Counted from the stretch's first letter, positions 24,222-39,305 are shown. The stretch: 64,000 bases of DNA from Dirofilaria immitis (GCA_024305405.1 JAKNDB010000087.1:3846501-3910500), one strand, 5' to 3'. Numbers and translations: made by a program. The notes: generated by a model not told the origin, from the letters alone.

Positions 24222-27200
24222 ATGTCTGAGCAATCGACATCAATAGGACAACGTATGTCTACACGGCGCTGCATTCAAATACTTGCAGATCATTGCTTTT
24301 GGACAGATGATTCATCATCATTGACAAGTGAAGTAAGCTCAGGAATATATCGGAGTGTGATAAAAAATTAAAATCGGATGTGTTATGAGATAAATATTTG
24401 ATTATCAGTGAGGCGCGGTTTTCAGGTGATAATGGAAATATAAGCAAAAATTTCTTCCCCGCGTCATTTTAAATTGTTGCAACAAATCATTCTATTCTAC
24501 TTGATTTGCATAAGAATGTAGCTGAAATTTCAGATTCATAATAAATCAGTGTGTTCATCTTCGACAACAGATGATCAAAAAGGTGACTGTCTCTCGTCAT
24601 CAGGCAGTGATGCAGATTTCAAAAAGATCCATTATCAAATGGTACAGTAACTGTATTGAATATCAATGAACCGTTAATAAATATTATCAGTAAAGAGGAA
24701 GGCAGCAATATGCAGCAATCCATCAGCGATGAAGATGTCTTAAAAAGCGATAATCACTCTCAAATTGAGGTATTTTTTAGATAAAAATATATAAATTGCT
24801 TAAAATAGAAGTATTTATGACATTTAATGATGAACAATTCTTATTTTTGAAACATTGCTGAACGAAATTGAGATGTTTACTAAACCTCATTCTGATATAT
24901 TTAGAAAAAATCGCATTCATAAAAATTTTTATTTATACCTGCAGAATAATGATCCCGTTCCAGGATTTAATATCATTATCATCGTCATTGGGTGAACCAG
25001 AAAATGATAAACTTATCAATCAAGCTTTGGAATTAGCACAATCGCTTTTGGACCGAACACAACAATTGTCAAAACATTCCAAGTAGATCCAATTCAATGC
25101 GAGCTTGATCCCGACGACGATACAGCTCAAATCGGCCGTAAATATAATATTTCCTTGACAATAATAAAATTATTTTTATGCTTTCGTAAAACATTCAAAA
25201 ATGGTTGGAAATATCCAAAATCAAACTTTTCCGGAAATAGAATATTTTAAATTTGTTTTTACTTTTAAATATACATCTATCAATTAATGAAGCTCATACT
25301 AAGATACTAAATTACACAAAGAAAATTTTCAATTGGATTTTTGAAATATCGATTTGAAATAGAAGGTAAAAAACGGTGCAAGAAATTGGAAGAAACTAAT
25401 GAAACGAAAGATGAAAGTTTGAATCATAGTACAGATGCAGTTGGCAGTTTCAAAAATCGAATTACTTCATCTGCCATCAATACACATACTTTATTGAGTC
25501 GTAGTGATTTTACGGCTCTTGAGGTTAGTCTTTTGTTTTTTTAATATTCTTTAAAAATATTTATTTAATATTCATTGATATTCTAGAATTATTTATACTG
25601 AATTATTCAATGTTTTTGTTTCGATCATTTTCGATTAAGTATAAAAATTTTTTTCATTTAAAAATTCAGTTAAAGTTGCAAACAGCACAAAAGAAATTGA
25701 TCCATTTTATATATCCCAGAAATTATGAAAGTTTTATAATGTTTGAAAATTCTGCATTTAAATTCCCAGTTCATACAAAAATTGTAAACCATTTAGAAGT
25801 ATAGAATATGCGATTTCCTTACGTCCGGTTTTTTCTGTAATTACAATTTGTTTAATCGAAATTTAGATTATCCTTGATGATGAAATCAGGCAAATAGATG
25901 GGAATAGCTAGCCTTACTAATTTTAAATTTTGCCCCGACTTTAGGCTCCGAAAAATCTTGGTTTAAAGCATTAGCCTTACTCAGAGAAAATTGAAGATCT
26001 ATGCATTGATGGTGATGAAAACTGTAGAAATATTGTGTCTTTGAAAACAAACAGAATTATAATTACAGAAAAAACGGACGTAAGGAAATCGCATAACAAA
26101 AAGAAAAGAAGGTGAAAGGCAAATGACAAAAATGCGTTACAGAAGTAGGAATAAATAAGAAGAGGTGGTCATCATTTATATTTTATGATAATGTATCAAT
26201 CAGATTTCTAAATGGAGTTCATTGTTTAATTATCTTCTAAAGGTTGTGATGTTTATTTTTTTTCGCTATTCTGCCACAGTCATTATCAGATCTTGAATGC
26301 GATTTACTGCAACGCACCAGTTGGCGGTTCTCGCTTTGTAAAGCCTACATCAACTGCATTTTCATACATACCACCGAATGCCAAATCTCGAACACAGTTA
26401 AAGACTAAAACATGTAAATTATTCAATTCATTTTAATTAGCATAAATATTTAAAATTTTGCAAAAACTTTGAAAAACAATATTTTGAATTTCAAAAATTC
26501 TTTCTTCCCGAATTATTGCTTAAAATTAAAAACAAAATTAAAATTGCCAAAAAAGCAATATATAAAACTGATTTTAGTGCATATTTTATTATCAAATTCA
26601 TATTGTTTTTTAAATAATCAATAAGTGATAATTATATATAGTTCTTATAACATTGATTATTTTTGTTACTTTAAAATACTGATCTTTTAATATTCTATTA
26701 CATTTTAAATTCTGTGTAAACTTTGCATTAAATATAGCGACAATAACGAGTTTGGAATCGGAACAACAGACACATGAATGTGATGAGGAGGAGATTCTGC
26801 ATCAACAGCAGTGTGAACTAATGGATGAATATTTTCATCGATCTGGCGATTATATCAAGGCACCTTTTCATCGTCAAGGACAAATATGGCCTGATCAAAA
26901 ATATTACGAATATTATGAATATTTGTGCAAGGCAATATTCGGCACTTTCACTTTTCCGTCTTCGTGTTGTTGAAATTTACTTTTAGTAGTATTACTTTTT
27001 TTTAAATTCATTCATTTTACCGCCTATTATTTTTCTATGTATTGTTCTTTAATATTGTTAGCATTGAAGATAAGAGAGGGAAAATATCAGATTAACTTCA
27101 AATAACTTATGTTACTCGAGAAATTAGAAGAAAGAAGTATATATCATGCGAAAGTTCATGAAGTTGACAGTATAGTTCTCAATAAGCATTCATGACGAAT

Positions 27201-29567
27201 CATTAACATCAATATGATAAGATAATTAATAAAGGATGTATGAAAATTAAGTTTGTCAGCAATGTATTATAAGTAGTCAGCAAAGAAAAGCAATGATTGA
27301 AAGTTGGATAAATATCTTAGCTAAAGAATGAAATAATAAAGGATGAATAAAATTTTGTTATTATCATATAAATATCGAACGAAAGATTCTTAAAGAAATA
27401 GAAGTAAAGATACTCAATAATGTTAATTGTAATAAAGGTCAAATCAGGATAACTGAAAGTGGTGTGATCCAAATTTTAGCAAATCAAACTTTATAGGGCA
27501 TCAAACGTGCGCTATCTCATCCAGGTTCATTCGATTTAGATTGTGGTGCTGGAAGCGTTCATACGCCATATAATCAACAAGCTAACGGAATATGGTACAA
27601 CTGAAAAATTATTAACATTGAATTTTTCAAACTAAATTTATTTTTAATTTTCGGAGTTAAAAATGATTGTCCTAAGTGAAAAATAATCTGCATGTAGATA
27701 GTGCTATTTAGCATCTCATGCAGATTATTTATTAATCAATACCACAACAAAATCACAGTGACAAAAGCCAAAAAGTAAACAAGCAATTTCCGATATTTCT
27801 ATTTCTTCTATGGTTGAAAAATTGAAAAACGAGAGGAAAGATTTTTTTATTGTCAGAAATGGCAAGCAGAAAATATGATATTTTCTTAAATTCTAGTCGC
27901 GCAATGAAATCTAATCTCTATTATCAATATAGTCCAGGACCGGAAATATATTCAAGAAAAGTGTTCGTCGGTGGACTTCCAATCGATATCGATGAAGGTT
28001 TTTACTTTCTGCTACATATTCACTGATTAAAATCCGAAATAATCTTAGCAAGTTATCATTTCAAAAAAATTAAACTACCTATTTTCAGACGAACTTACAG
28101 CGACCTTCAATCGTTTTGGTCCTTTGGTTGTGGACTGGCCAAACAAAGGTGAAAATAAAAGCTATTTCCTCCTAAAGGTATTTAATTTTTAATAATTCAA
28201 TCTCATAATTATCACTGGCACTATTCGATCAATATTCATATACTTTGCTGCATTTATCAACGATGACAAATAAGTAAATTGACAAGCTTATTATCTATTA
28301 TAATTTTACTGAAAATTTAAATTTAATCTTAATGATTCGTTTTCTTCACCTTTGAATTTTCATAACAGTGATGCAAAGTGATAATTTTTTCAGGTTATGT
28401 ATTTCTTATCTTCGATTATGAAGTTAGCGTACGAGCATTGGTGCATTCTTGTTTTGTGGAAGATGAAAACTCTTTCTATATATTTCAAGCCCATTATCAC
28501 CTGATAAACTGGTTTGATAAATTCATTCTCAAATATATTATTGTACGATTTTTCGCTTTATGATAAAAGTCTCAACAAAATCTTTCCGTTTGTTCATCAT
28601 TAATTCATCTATTGGCACTGTGTGATTTCTAATATGATATGCTTTTACATTCTCTTAATCACCAGTAGAAATTTTATCAATACGAGAGTTAATCCATTTC
28701 TGCTTGATATTTTTTCATCTTTTGAGGTGCAAATTCGACCCTGGCGTCTTGCAGATGCAGATTATGTGGTTGAAGCCAGCATTCCGTTATACGCACGACG
28801 AGCTGTATTTGTTGGAGGAGTACCACGGCCTATTAAAGCAGGTTCACTTGGCTCCATAAATATTCAATTACAATTATGTTTTAAATAAGTTAATATGGCA
28901 AATTTTTGAAATAAACTAATATGATTCATTTTAGTGGAACTAGCACATATAATGGATCGCTTGTACGGCAGTGTTGGCTGCGCAGGTATCGATACCGATG
29001 TTGAATACAAATATCCGAAAGGTGACACACATCATTAACGGTTCTAGTAGTGCTGCAAATTATTGTTTGACAAAGATTGATCTGTACGAGATTACAAGCT
29101 TCATTTGAACGGATAATTTGGGAATACTGTCTAACTGAAATTGATATTCTTCAATAATAATCAGTTAATCATTTATCTACGAAGATATATATATTTTGCA
29201 GGTGCTGGCCGGATAGCATTTATCAATCAGAATTCATATATGAAAGCAATTACCGATCGTTATGTGCAACTGAGCCATGGTGAAGTAGAGAAACGGGTAA
29301 GCTTACGTGTTATATAACACATAGGGATGAATGGTACTATTAGTCTCTAAGAAATAAACTTAAATGTTTTTGAAGGTTGAATTGAAGCCATATGTATTGG
29401 ATGATCAGCCATGCGATGAATGTGGTGGCGAACGTTGTGGACATCGACATGCGCCCTTCTTCTGTCCTCAACTTTCTTGTTTGCAGTACTATTGTGAGAA
29501 ATGTTGGACTACTATACATGGCTGTCGTGCACGCGAAGACCACAAGCCATTAGTAAAAGAAGCCTAG
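24222..29567 (+). CDS. Cytoplasmic polyadenylation element-binding protein, CPEB2-4 type
   Basis: This is an RNA-binding translational regulator acting on mRNA 3' ends, in nematodes mainly in the germline. Exons: 24222-24332, 24534-24769, 24964-25137, 25363-25523, 26290-26413, 26738 to about 26970 (end unsure), 27497-27594, 27897-27997, 28089-28177, 28394-28511, 28727-28841, 28935-29021, 29202-29296 and 29376-29567. The N-terminus is Ser/Asp/Gln-rich and disordered. RRM1 starts at KVFVGGLPIDIDE; then FGPLVVDWPNKGE and GYVFLIF. RRM2 has VQIRPWRLAD, AVFVGGVPRPIKAVELAHIM, GIDTDVEYKYPKGAGRIAF. The C-terminal ZZ domain has CDECGGERCG, HAPFFCPQLSC, YYCEKCW and HxxxPLVKEA, with all zinc ligands present. 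VQIRPW and VGGVPRP place it with CPEB2-4 rather than CPEB1. Four exons are one base short in a homopolymer (24621-24625, 25071-25074, 28168-28169, 28483-28485); one more base in each restores both frame and splice phase. I read these as sequence errors, but recent loss of function is possible. Confidence 0.88.
25809..26093. mobile_element. TA-flanked inverted-repeat element (Tc1/mariner-type MITE) in a CPEB intron
   Basis: The left arm starts TGCGATTTCCTTACGTCCGG and the right arm, ending at 26093, is its inverted copy over about 40 bases with few differences (an extra G and one C/T change). TA stands directly outside both ends (25807-25808 and 26094-26095), as expected for a target site duplicated by a Tc1/mariner-family transposase. 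The roughly 200-base core has no open frame, so the element would depend on a transposase made elsewhere. Confidence 0.8.
27681..27730. repeat. 14-bp perfect inverted repeat (hairpin) in a CPEB intron
   Basis: The arms AAATAATCTGCATG (27681-27694) and CATGCAGATTATTT (27717-27730) are perfect reverse complements around a 22-base loop. The stem is short for a microRNA precursor. It could be the remnant of a small inverted-repeat element. Confidence 0.7.
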
Positions 29568-32500
29568 AAAAGGAATGATAGATGACTGTCTGTTCAATTT
29601 AAAAATATGCCTAGCATATTATTTGCATTATTGCTTTGCGTATATTTCATTTTTTATTGCATTTGTTCTTTCTACTATTTAACAGTTTTCTCTGCTTCTA
29701 TAATATTCTTTGTAATTTCTTCACTTCATTTCAAACAATGAAGTTTTATAGAAATTCTTCACTTCATCTTAAGAGCAAAGAGAATGGGGGAAAAAGTAAA
29801 TATGAAGTATCCAGAAAATTATTGTTCATCTTTTGTATGCAAATATAATAAATGTCGTAAAGGAATAATAGATTCAGAATAATTTTTTATCAATTCTATC
29901 AACTTTTACTATTCTGCTTATTTCCTTAGATTTTTTTATTATTCATAGACCTGTCAAATTTGGTACATTCATCCGGAATTGACAAATTCGCTTTTCGCTG
30001 ATCTACTGAAGTCTTTATTCTGCATGCATTGCCCTTTCAATGAGAATGAGATACAAGAAATTAATATTCCAATCTTCACTCCATCTACTACTAGAAGAAA
30101 GTATTGAAAATTAATTTGAATTAAATTCTGAAATATTTCATCTACTATGCAAAATATCGTTTTCTAAAGCTTAAATTTTAAAATGTATCGCTATTTTATC
30201 CCCAGAGATGATGCTTTTCATTCATCGATATGATTCTTTTTTTTACTTATCGATTCGATTTACTTTAATAATTCATTCATAATCATATTTTTCGATCGCA
30301 ATTTAATTTTCAATAAAATATAAGCAAACATAGAACATATTTAAGATTACCGCAACAAATGGATCCACCTAAGACAATAAATAATAGGCAAATGCATTCA
30401 AAGTAAATGCCGAAGATCTTCATTCAAATCAAACCAATTATGAGTCAATTTTTCAGTCAAATTCAAAACTTCTGTTTTCACAACTATTTTTGATTGAAAC
30501 ATACCAATGAAATATCATCGAGAAATAAAATGAAGAATATCGAAAGTAAGCAACATTAACAGTGCACTCATGTTTAATCTCGAATTTATGGTTAATCAGT
30601 AATCATTTAGCAAAATAACGCGCAATCTGATTCATATAACTAATCAGTTGATGGAAATATAATAAAGCAATATCTAAAATATTAAGCAACGTGGAATAAA
30701 AAAATAATAAATAAGAGAGATTATGTAGTTTAAAAAAAAATTTTGTATCGTAAAGCGATAGCAATTTAAATTTAAACTTTAAACTTAAGTCCAAAAATCA
30801 AAAGACTAATCTATTCGAACTGTATTATTTTACTTATCGATTAAAAATGTTTGAAATATGTTAAGTGGACAGATATTTAATATCCCAGTTATATTAAATT
30901 AAATAAAATTATATGGATTAAAAAGGATGACATTTATGGCAATCCACCATTTTTAATAATTGTGAATTTCGATGTAGGATGTCTCTATAGATCAATTATG
31001 AAGGATGAGAAGAGATAAGAAAGTTAAGTATGTGAAAGAGAATATGACTGCTTTAATTTTTGATGAAAACTTAGCATAAACATTCTCTAATGATGGAAAA
31101 TTCATTGTTTTACTATACAATATTTAACATGGCAATGAATATTGTTCGAATTTTCGATTTTCCCATTTAAGACGAAAAATTGACAATTATTTGATTCGAT
31201 CTGATCTGAGGTGATAACCAGCACATGCATTCTGGAGTGTATATAGTATGAATACCGAATAATGCTTCTTAAAAATTCTTTTATTTTATTTACCTTTCTT
31301 TCTTCTACTGTATCGATCATAACGTCATCTCATTGCAAATTATACTGACTGAGAAAGTAATATACATTTATTGAAATAACAGTAATTAAAAAATGAGACA
31401 GGGAAGTTAAAATTATGCGGATAAGAAGAAGAAATTAGCATAGGAAAATATAAATAAAAATGATATGCGAGTCAAATAATATTCAATTAAAATCACATTT
31501 TAAAAATGTTGTAATGGATGTTTGTCTTTCTCTTTACCAGAAATCTTTCTTTGACTTAATTAAATTATTTGTGTTTTGAGTGATATCAATTCATTCTCTC
31601 TAAAATTTAAATAAAGCATATGGCTTCAGTAAGGTTGCAGCATAGAATTCAAAGTATTTGAAAGACAAATATAAATATGGTATGAAGTGTTAATTATTGG
31701 AAATATAATTTGAATTTCTCCACTGCATATCCAAAATTAAAGTAGCAGAGCAGTCAAATTTAGAATAAAGGAGAAGTTTCATCATAGAACACATTGGTCA
31801 TGTCATTTAAGAAATGGTTTATTTTCGGAAGGATTTAATAATATTAAACTGAACTGTTGAAAATGTTCTAAATGACTGCTATCTTGAGAATTGGCTCGAT
31901 ATCTTGAAGACTGACCTTCGTCGATGCATTAAACTTTTACTTCGAAATAGAATAGATTCAGATAAATTACTGGAAATTTCATATTCAATCGAAAAAGTGT
32001 ATAGGAAGAAAGTAACAGAGAATTTCGTTATTTCTGTTTCTCATTCAATTTCGTTGTACCATCATGCTTTTGGAACATACTAGTCAGAGCATCAATTCAT
32101 GGTATATCTTAAATCTTTAAAATTACTAAAATCAAGGGGCAGTGAGATTATTTTTATTCACTTATTTTCATTCTAAATTATATAAAGATGTTATAGAGAG
32201 AGAAACCTGAAAAAGGATAATTCAGACATTTTGTAGACTCAAACTTTTTTAAATGAAGAAATTTTTCAAGATTGAGATTTAAAACATGAATTTTTAACTT
32301 TCTCATCTAAAAAAGATGATTATTTTGCTCAAATCACTTTTTTAAATCATATCAAAATACGTTTTTCAATGAAACTAATATCGTTTAATTTGAAAATAGA
32401 TGATAATATAAGTGGAAATTCTTATGAACTAGCATTTTCCATAATGTTTTCTGAATCAAAATCACTGCTTATTAAATATTTAAAAGAAATTAATAAAAGT

Positions 32501-33203
32501 ATGGATTAAATTAAGATTAAATATATTAAGAGCAGAGGAATAAATACTAAACGCATAAGGCCAAAGATTATCGAATAATAACTTTATGTATTTAATGAAT
32601 TATTTCGAGGAAAACAATTCCAAGAATGAGAGATTAGCAAAATTTTTCAGGTAATAATCTATGTTTTTACGATGTGTTCATAAAATTTTAAAACTATGTA
32701 AAAAGACAAAAAAAGTTCTTATTCAACTATACTAATTTATATCAAAAGTTTCGCAAATTTAAATTCAAGAACGTCATCTTCAGCAGCATTATAAAAATGT
32801 TAAATATTAACTGTTCATTTTTATTCACTTGAAAACTATTAAAAATTTATCCGTTTGTGGATTTCTTCAAACAGTCCTTCTTTTTTCTTCTGCTCAGACA
32901 ATAGATACTCCATCAAGTATTGATTGTAGCAGTCAGGAATTATTATTATTATTTCAAATTATCGATAACATCGGAAAGATAATGTTTATGAATCTGTTTT
33001 TTTAATCCCTTAATGATTTGACAAATAAATGAATCATCTATGAGTCTCCTCCTTCACAAAGCCTATGTGCAGCCCAAGGGCGCAGTAGTATCGCATCGTG
33101 AAAGGACTAAAAATTGCAAATTCGATAAGAAAATCTTGCTCGACTTATAAATTCCTCTTTATTCTTTGTTTATTAAAAAAAAATAATTTGAGAATAGTCT
33201 AAT

Positions 33204-33290
33204 GAAGAAGAAGGAGAAGAAGAAGAGAATCAAGCCTTTTTTTAGCTAATTATTTGTGTTATTATTATTATCATAATAATAATAATAATA
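33204..33290. repeat. GAA-rich run and (ATT)n/(AAT)n hairpin
   Basis: A run of GAA triplets with one GGA (33204-33228) is followed, about 30 bases on, by ATT triplets, TC, then AAT triplets (33261-33290), which can fold on itself as a perfect simple-sequence hairpin. Confidence 0.8.
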
Positions 33291-36200
33291 GTTAAGCATT
33301 TTTTTATCTTTTCTATTAGTATTTAAAATTTTTATAAAACATTCCTTCGGTAACAGAAATTTTGTTGCTAAAAATTGAAGCTCAATGAGAAAAACTAATT
33401 TAAATAAGGTCATTGGACTAATATTCTATCCAACGAGATCGATTTTAACGATTGGAAATGTTGATGGAACACTTATTTTAAAATAGTAGTTATCTTTTAT
33501 TAAATTACAAATTTAAATTCCAATATCTGGTAAACCGATTTGATTTTTATCCTTCAAAATGATCTTTGCCGTAAGCATTTCACTTACTCGCTGAATTTTT
33601 AATCCTTCAATCTTCTTGTATCTTCGTGGATACTGAAAAGAATTTTCATTCTTCAGTTTCAAATTTAATTAAGGGTTGTTTTGGCAGTTTTGCAGAGGAT
33701 GAAGAAATCACAATTTCTTGATAAATTTTTAATTCAGGTACTATTCCAACAAATGCAGTAAACTTCATTTAAAAAATTAGCTGGAGGTGATAAATTATGT
33801 CGCCCTGCTTTTCAAAGATAGGTGAACCAAAATCAAGAACTTAACACATATCTCAATCAATTCTTGCATTCCAATTAATTGAAAATTGAATTAAATTAAA
33901 AATTGAAATGATTCCTATCTATCAAAAATTAAATCTTTTCTTTTTACAACAAAACATTTCAGTGACTTTTTCTAATTTTTTTGTTTCATCCTATTTCAAA
34001 ACAATAAATCATGCTCTTGATACGGATAATTATTTTCCCCATAACAACGTAATTGTCATCATGCAGTTTGCTTCAAACTTCGATTTATTTTTTTTTAGTT
34101 TAATCTAGGTCAAGATCCATAAACTCGCTGATATTTGCAATTCATCATCAGCGAACACATCATCTACCAAAATTTTATAATCACTTGCTTATCAGCGGTT
34201 AAATCAGTGCAATTCTAGTGGCAACTTATTAGTTTTGATGAATGATCACAATGACAGTTGTACAAATAATAAAGTTCACGAAGCGTTCTAGAAAAATTAC
34301 TCCATGGCGGGGTTAAATTCTTGTCACCTAATTTTATCAGTTTCAGCAAAACCGCACATAGAAAATTTTGATAGAAGTAGGCTAATGACATTTTTATTCA
34401 TTTTCAATTGTAAATTAAATTCACGTGAAAATCAGCAGTCTCATCTATCTCGTTTCCATAAACACAAAATGTCATAATCCTGTATTGTCTTCCACCTCAC
34501 ACACTAATTAATGATAGTACTATTGATCGGTCTTTCTTGATCCGTCCTTCGAAATACCACTAATTTGAGCTTTATAATTGGAAACCAAAATGCATAGTTA
34601 TGAACTACAAATCTTTATTACGGTTAACTTACGGGTTGTTTGAGATTGCAGCTCAAAGATGATAAGCCTTATATAAGGCTGCATATATGACCACCAGATC
34701 GATGGAAAACAAGTATGGAGAGAGAAAATTGCAGGAACTTTAGAATTTAAAAGGGCATGAAATTGCTGAGATGAAAAACGGACAGAGTTAACGATCTTCT
34801 CAAAATTTTATCAAATTATTTCCAAATTTAATTTGCTCACTTTATTCCATTAATTTTATTATTCAAAAAAAAAAAAAAAACGGAATTAAAGCCATCAAAA
34901 AAAGAAATTTAAGGAATTCTAAAACTTTGAATGTCTCTTAATCACACTAAGTTGGAATCTTTTTCCTGAATCATTTATCTCTTCAAGAATTCCTGAACAA
35001 CACAATCTTCGAATGTTTTGTAGTCCACAATATGTCCAAAGTCGACGTACATCAAAGGCATAAATTACTCGCTTATTCCTACAATACAAATCAAAATCTT
35101 CAAGATTCCATTCTTTGCATTTTTGTCAAACGATTCAACAACATATTTTATTTTCGATTTTCAACAGTAAAAAGCAACCAACAAAACAGTAAATAAATGA
35201 AAAATCCGAAATCAAATTTTCGCAAAAAAAGAAACAAATGAAAAAAGCCAAAAAATTAGAAATTAAAAGCGAGAATAAGAAATGAAAGGAAAACATTAAT
35301 GTGAAAATTTGGACGAATCAAACCAAAGAAGGAACTAAAAAGATAAAAAGTGTTCCTCCACGTTATTCCTTTTTCCAGGAAAGGCACTAATACAACATAT
35401 CATAATAAGGGTAATGCAAAAGCAGAGAAATTACTAACTAGATACAACTATACAAATTCATGCAAGCATACCTAGCGAATACTACCATAAAATATTCTAA
35501 TGAAAAAGCAGTTCAAAACTACAAATAAAAATCACTTAAAAAAATTAAGGAATGTATAAAAATGGCTTTACTCTAGTATCTTAAAATAGGACAAAAGAGA
35601 AGAGCCTAAGCAAGCCTCTTAATAAGCATATAATTTAAAACACATATCGAAAGAATAGAATGGAGAGATCGTGCATCGAATATTCATAGTTTAAATTCAA
35701 ATTAAGTCATAAAATGCTGTGAAATAGCAAATTTCAAAACTTAAACCTGTGCAGCATTAAACTAATAGGTTTTTATCGAATCTTTTCTCTTCCTACTTTT
35801 TTTTGATTCCAATTCACAAATGGGAAACTATATACAGGCGCTTCATGCACAATATTACCATTTAATTAACAGTTGTAGCAGAATAATTAAAAAGTGAAAT
35901 TCGGATTCGTTTTCCTTCTACCCATAAAAATACCATTACTGATTTGAAATGCTCCTGAAACAAATTTTTAAAGAATGTATGAATATTGAGATATCACAAT
36001 GTCAATCTCCTTCACATTCTCCCTCCTTTCTTCACTTTTAGAATATGTTTATTCTTACAGCTATAACAAATCAACGAAGTTTAAGATCTTTATCGTTATC
36101 TAACTCTTTCCTTAATTTTCTGTATCAACGAAAGCATATCCACAAAACCAAAGTTGCATCATTAGCGTTTCTTATCTCTTCAAACAAAAGTATATCATAA

Positions 36201-39200
36201 TGTGCTTCTGTCATTATCATTAATTGAGATTTACCGATGACCTTCACTTTTTGAACTTGCCCTAGAAAGTTTACACAGAAATTTTATATGTTTCTCTCTT
36301 GTCTATCATAAACCCTAACTAAATCCTAATTTTGTTCTCTCATAATTTAAGTCCTATCATTTCTAATGTACAAAAAATTTCTCCAGTGATCTAATATTTT
36401 AGTATTTAAAGAGTTCGCAGAATATGACAAAAGTCAAATACCACAAACTAATTTACTTTTGTTAAAACGACAGTTGGTCCTAAATAGATGTCCCAGTCAA
36501 CAAGACCAATAAACTTATCAGTTGAACTAGATAAATATCCACTTAATACCACTGTTTAAGATTATCATCTTATATTCATGAAGATGAAATTTAAAAAGTT
36601 GATAGCATACCACCATAAAATCAAATACTGATAAGATATATAGCAGTGTTGCACAATTGTAATCACTCGAGAACCACTTTATTTGATAATACTACAAGAT
36701 ATCAACAATAATTTTATCCTTGCCTCTTATCTTGAAGTTCTCCCTCTACTGAAAATTAAAATGAGAGATAATAGTGAAATTATGAAGACTTAATAAGATT
36801 CCTTGACTTAATAAGATTTAGAATTGAAACATTCAATTTCAACAAAAACAAATGGACTATTATATAGCAAAATTACCCGCTACAAATATAGAAAGTAACC
36901 ATACCTATGATAAACCAATTTTTATTTTCTTTAATTTATAAATAATTGTAAGTTGAACTACTGCTTATCCAAGAATCTTTTCGATCTCATTTCTCTGCAG
37001 CACTGCACTGCAATGTAACCCATTAAAAAAACTGCATAACTTTTTAGAAACATTCACTATCTTAAAATAACTTGCCTACAATGAAGTCAATCAAGATGTC
37101 GTCTGTAAACTACTCTCATCCCTTCCGAAGCCAATATTTTAAAAATCCGGTGAACGTAACAGATAACCTTGAACTGTCCAACGAAGCGATTAAACAAAAG
37201 TCGGTACATGTGTTAACAAATTGTCAGTAACATCGATAGTGGATGAGCAGTTATACCATCAATACACCTCATTCATTCAACAACAAATTCGATATCAATT
37301 ATTGCAGTCAATTAAATACATTCATGTAGATAAGTTCCTTAAAGTAAGGATCATACTGATGTCAAGTCATCTAACGATTGATTTTAGAATTCAGAAGATA
37401 AAATAAAAGTCTTACTTCTGCCCATTCTTATTTCATGCTCTTTATCTCCTAACCAACATCCTGAATTCTTCGTTTTCAAAAATGAACTGCTGAATACAAA
37501 TTACTAGGATAGCTCTAAATTCTAAATTTCAGATAAAATAGGAGAATTTTATTTTACAATGAAATCTCTATTTCGAAAGAAACACAAATGTGATAGGAAA
37601 TCAGTAGTTATTTTTGTATCTTGTAATAGTTAACCAAATATATTACGTAAATTCAAACAAGATCTCTTGTTCTAACAAATTTTTTTTCTGGAGATGTTTT
37701 AGCGATATAATAGTTGCCGCGGATACGTAATATGCATTGTTGTATTTTTAAAAATTGATCTTGCTGTTTTTCTCTTATATAATCATTCAAATCACTCAGA
37801 AGTTTGCAGAGAATTTTTTTCAGAAGAGAAGCAAACTCTAACAGTAATTTTCAAGGTTTTTTTATCATAGATAGCAGAATATATATTAGTTTAGCTTACT
37901 GAATCTTAAGTAAACTTGAAATTTTCAGAATATAATTGTATGGTTTGAGCTTTCACATCATGTTAGTATTGATATCTCCTCTTTTCCATTTTTCTCCTCA
38001 ATAAATTGTATGATAAATCACTGCAAAAAATTTTCTTTTTCATCATAAATTATGAAAAATAATTTAATTAGAGATAACTAAAACACTAGTGATAAAAAAT
38101 GGTTATCATTTGATTAATATTTTACAAGCAAAGCTTTTTTTATTCTATTACAATTATAACTACTAAATAACAATGATTAAAGATGGCTACAACTATTAAC
38201 ACCAGCAGAGAATATTATTACAGTTATTTTTACAGTATTTTATTATTCCTAAATTTCAATCGCACTAAATCTACTTCAAGTTTCTAAATGTAGCTAAATA
38301 AACGGTATGAGGAAACAAAAATTATTGACAAGCTATAATACTAATTCAAATTTTAGCTGCTTCTTTCTGCTCTGATTCTCGGGAATTATTTTCTAATAAA
38401 AATAGCTATTAAAGTCTCGTGAAATCATGAAATCAACTTCTATAACCATAATTTTTTCATTCTCTGATCACCAATTTTTAAAATTAATGGCTGAAGAAAA
38501 CAAGTCAATGCCTTTTTAAAATTAGTTCCTGTCAAATAATAAATCAAATAAATGGGACAGGATGTGATGTGCAAATGTTAGATATGCATTTCATACCATG
38601 CATCTGCTACGTATCCATTTTAATACTATAATTAATTGTTTCCGGAATTTAGATTTCTACGGTGATTAACAGATCCTACTTTTGGCTAGTTGACATTTTG
38701 CGAAGAAACACTTCGAAATTTTCAAATTTCATAACAGCAAGAGTAGCAGCAAACTATTAGTAACATAGATAATAATGGCAATATACAGTAGTTACTGTAC
38801 CATCTGTCATACTATATTGCATGATCTGTTTCATGACATTAAGGTGACAACGGGAGGCTATTATTATGTTCACGATTTATGGACTAATGGGACTATCTGC
38901 CATTCTTCTTTACATATATACCTGCATAAAAATCTATTTTCTTAAACGAATGTATAATTAGTTAGGTAACATTAGCAGAAAAAATTCTAAAAAATCATGC
39001 AAATATTTTACCTAATAAAGATAATTAAACCTTAATATTCTCTAATTTCGTTAACCTAACTTTTAATTTTTTAATGTGACCAAACAATATCTGAAACCAA
39101 TCACATAATTAATGAAGCTCAGGATTTGAGCTAAACATGTCAATATACACATCTAAATCCATTTGCAAATTATTCACAATACAATTGAATATCTTACTAG

Positions 39201-39217
39201 TACTGCAAATAAGATTT

Positions 39218-39305
39218 TTCTTATAAAAAATTACGAAAGAATCTTATAAAATCTTATAAAAAATTACGGAAGAATCTTATAAAATCTTATAAAAATTACG
39301 AAAGA
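39218..39305. repeat. Degenerate tandem repeat, unit about 30 to 36 bases
   Basis: The segment TCTTATAAAAAATTACGAAA, with an extra ATCTTATAAA, recurs three times with single-base differences (GAAAG, GGAAG, GAAAG after TTAC). Confidence 0.75.

Noticed and set aside
33055..33100. Segment GGGCGCAGTAGTATCGCATC recalling the 5' part of U4 snRNA (GCGCAGTGGCAGTATCG)
   Set aside because: Only a short stretch is similar, with a gap, and no U4 stem or Sm site follows. Probably chance.
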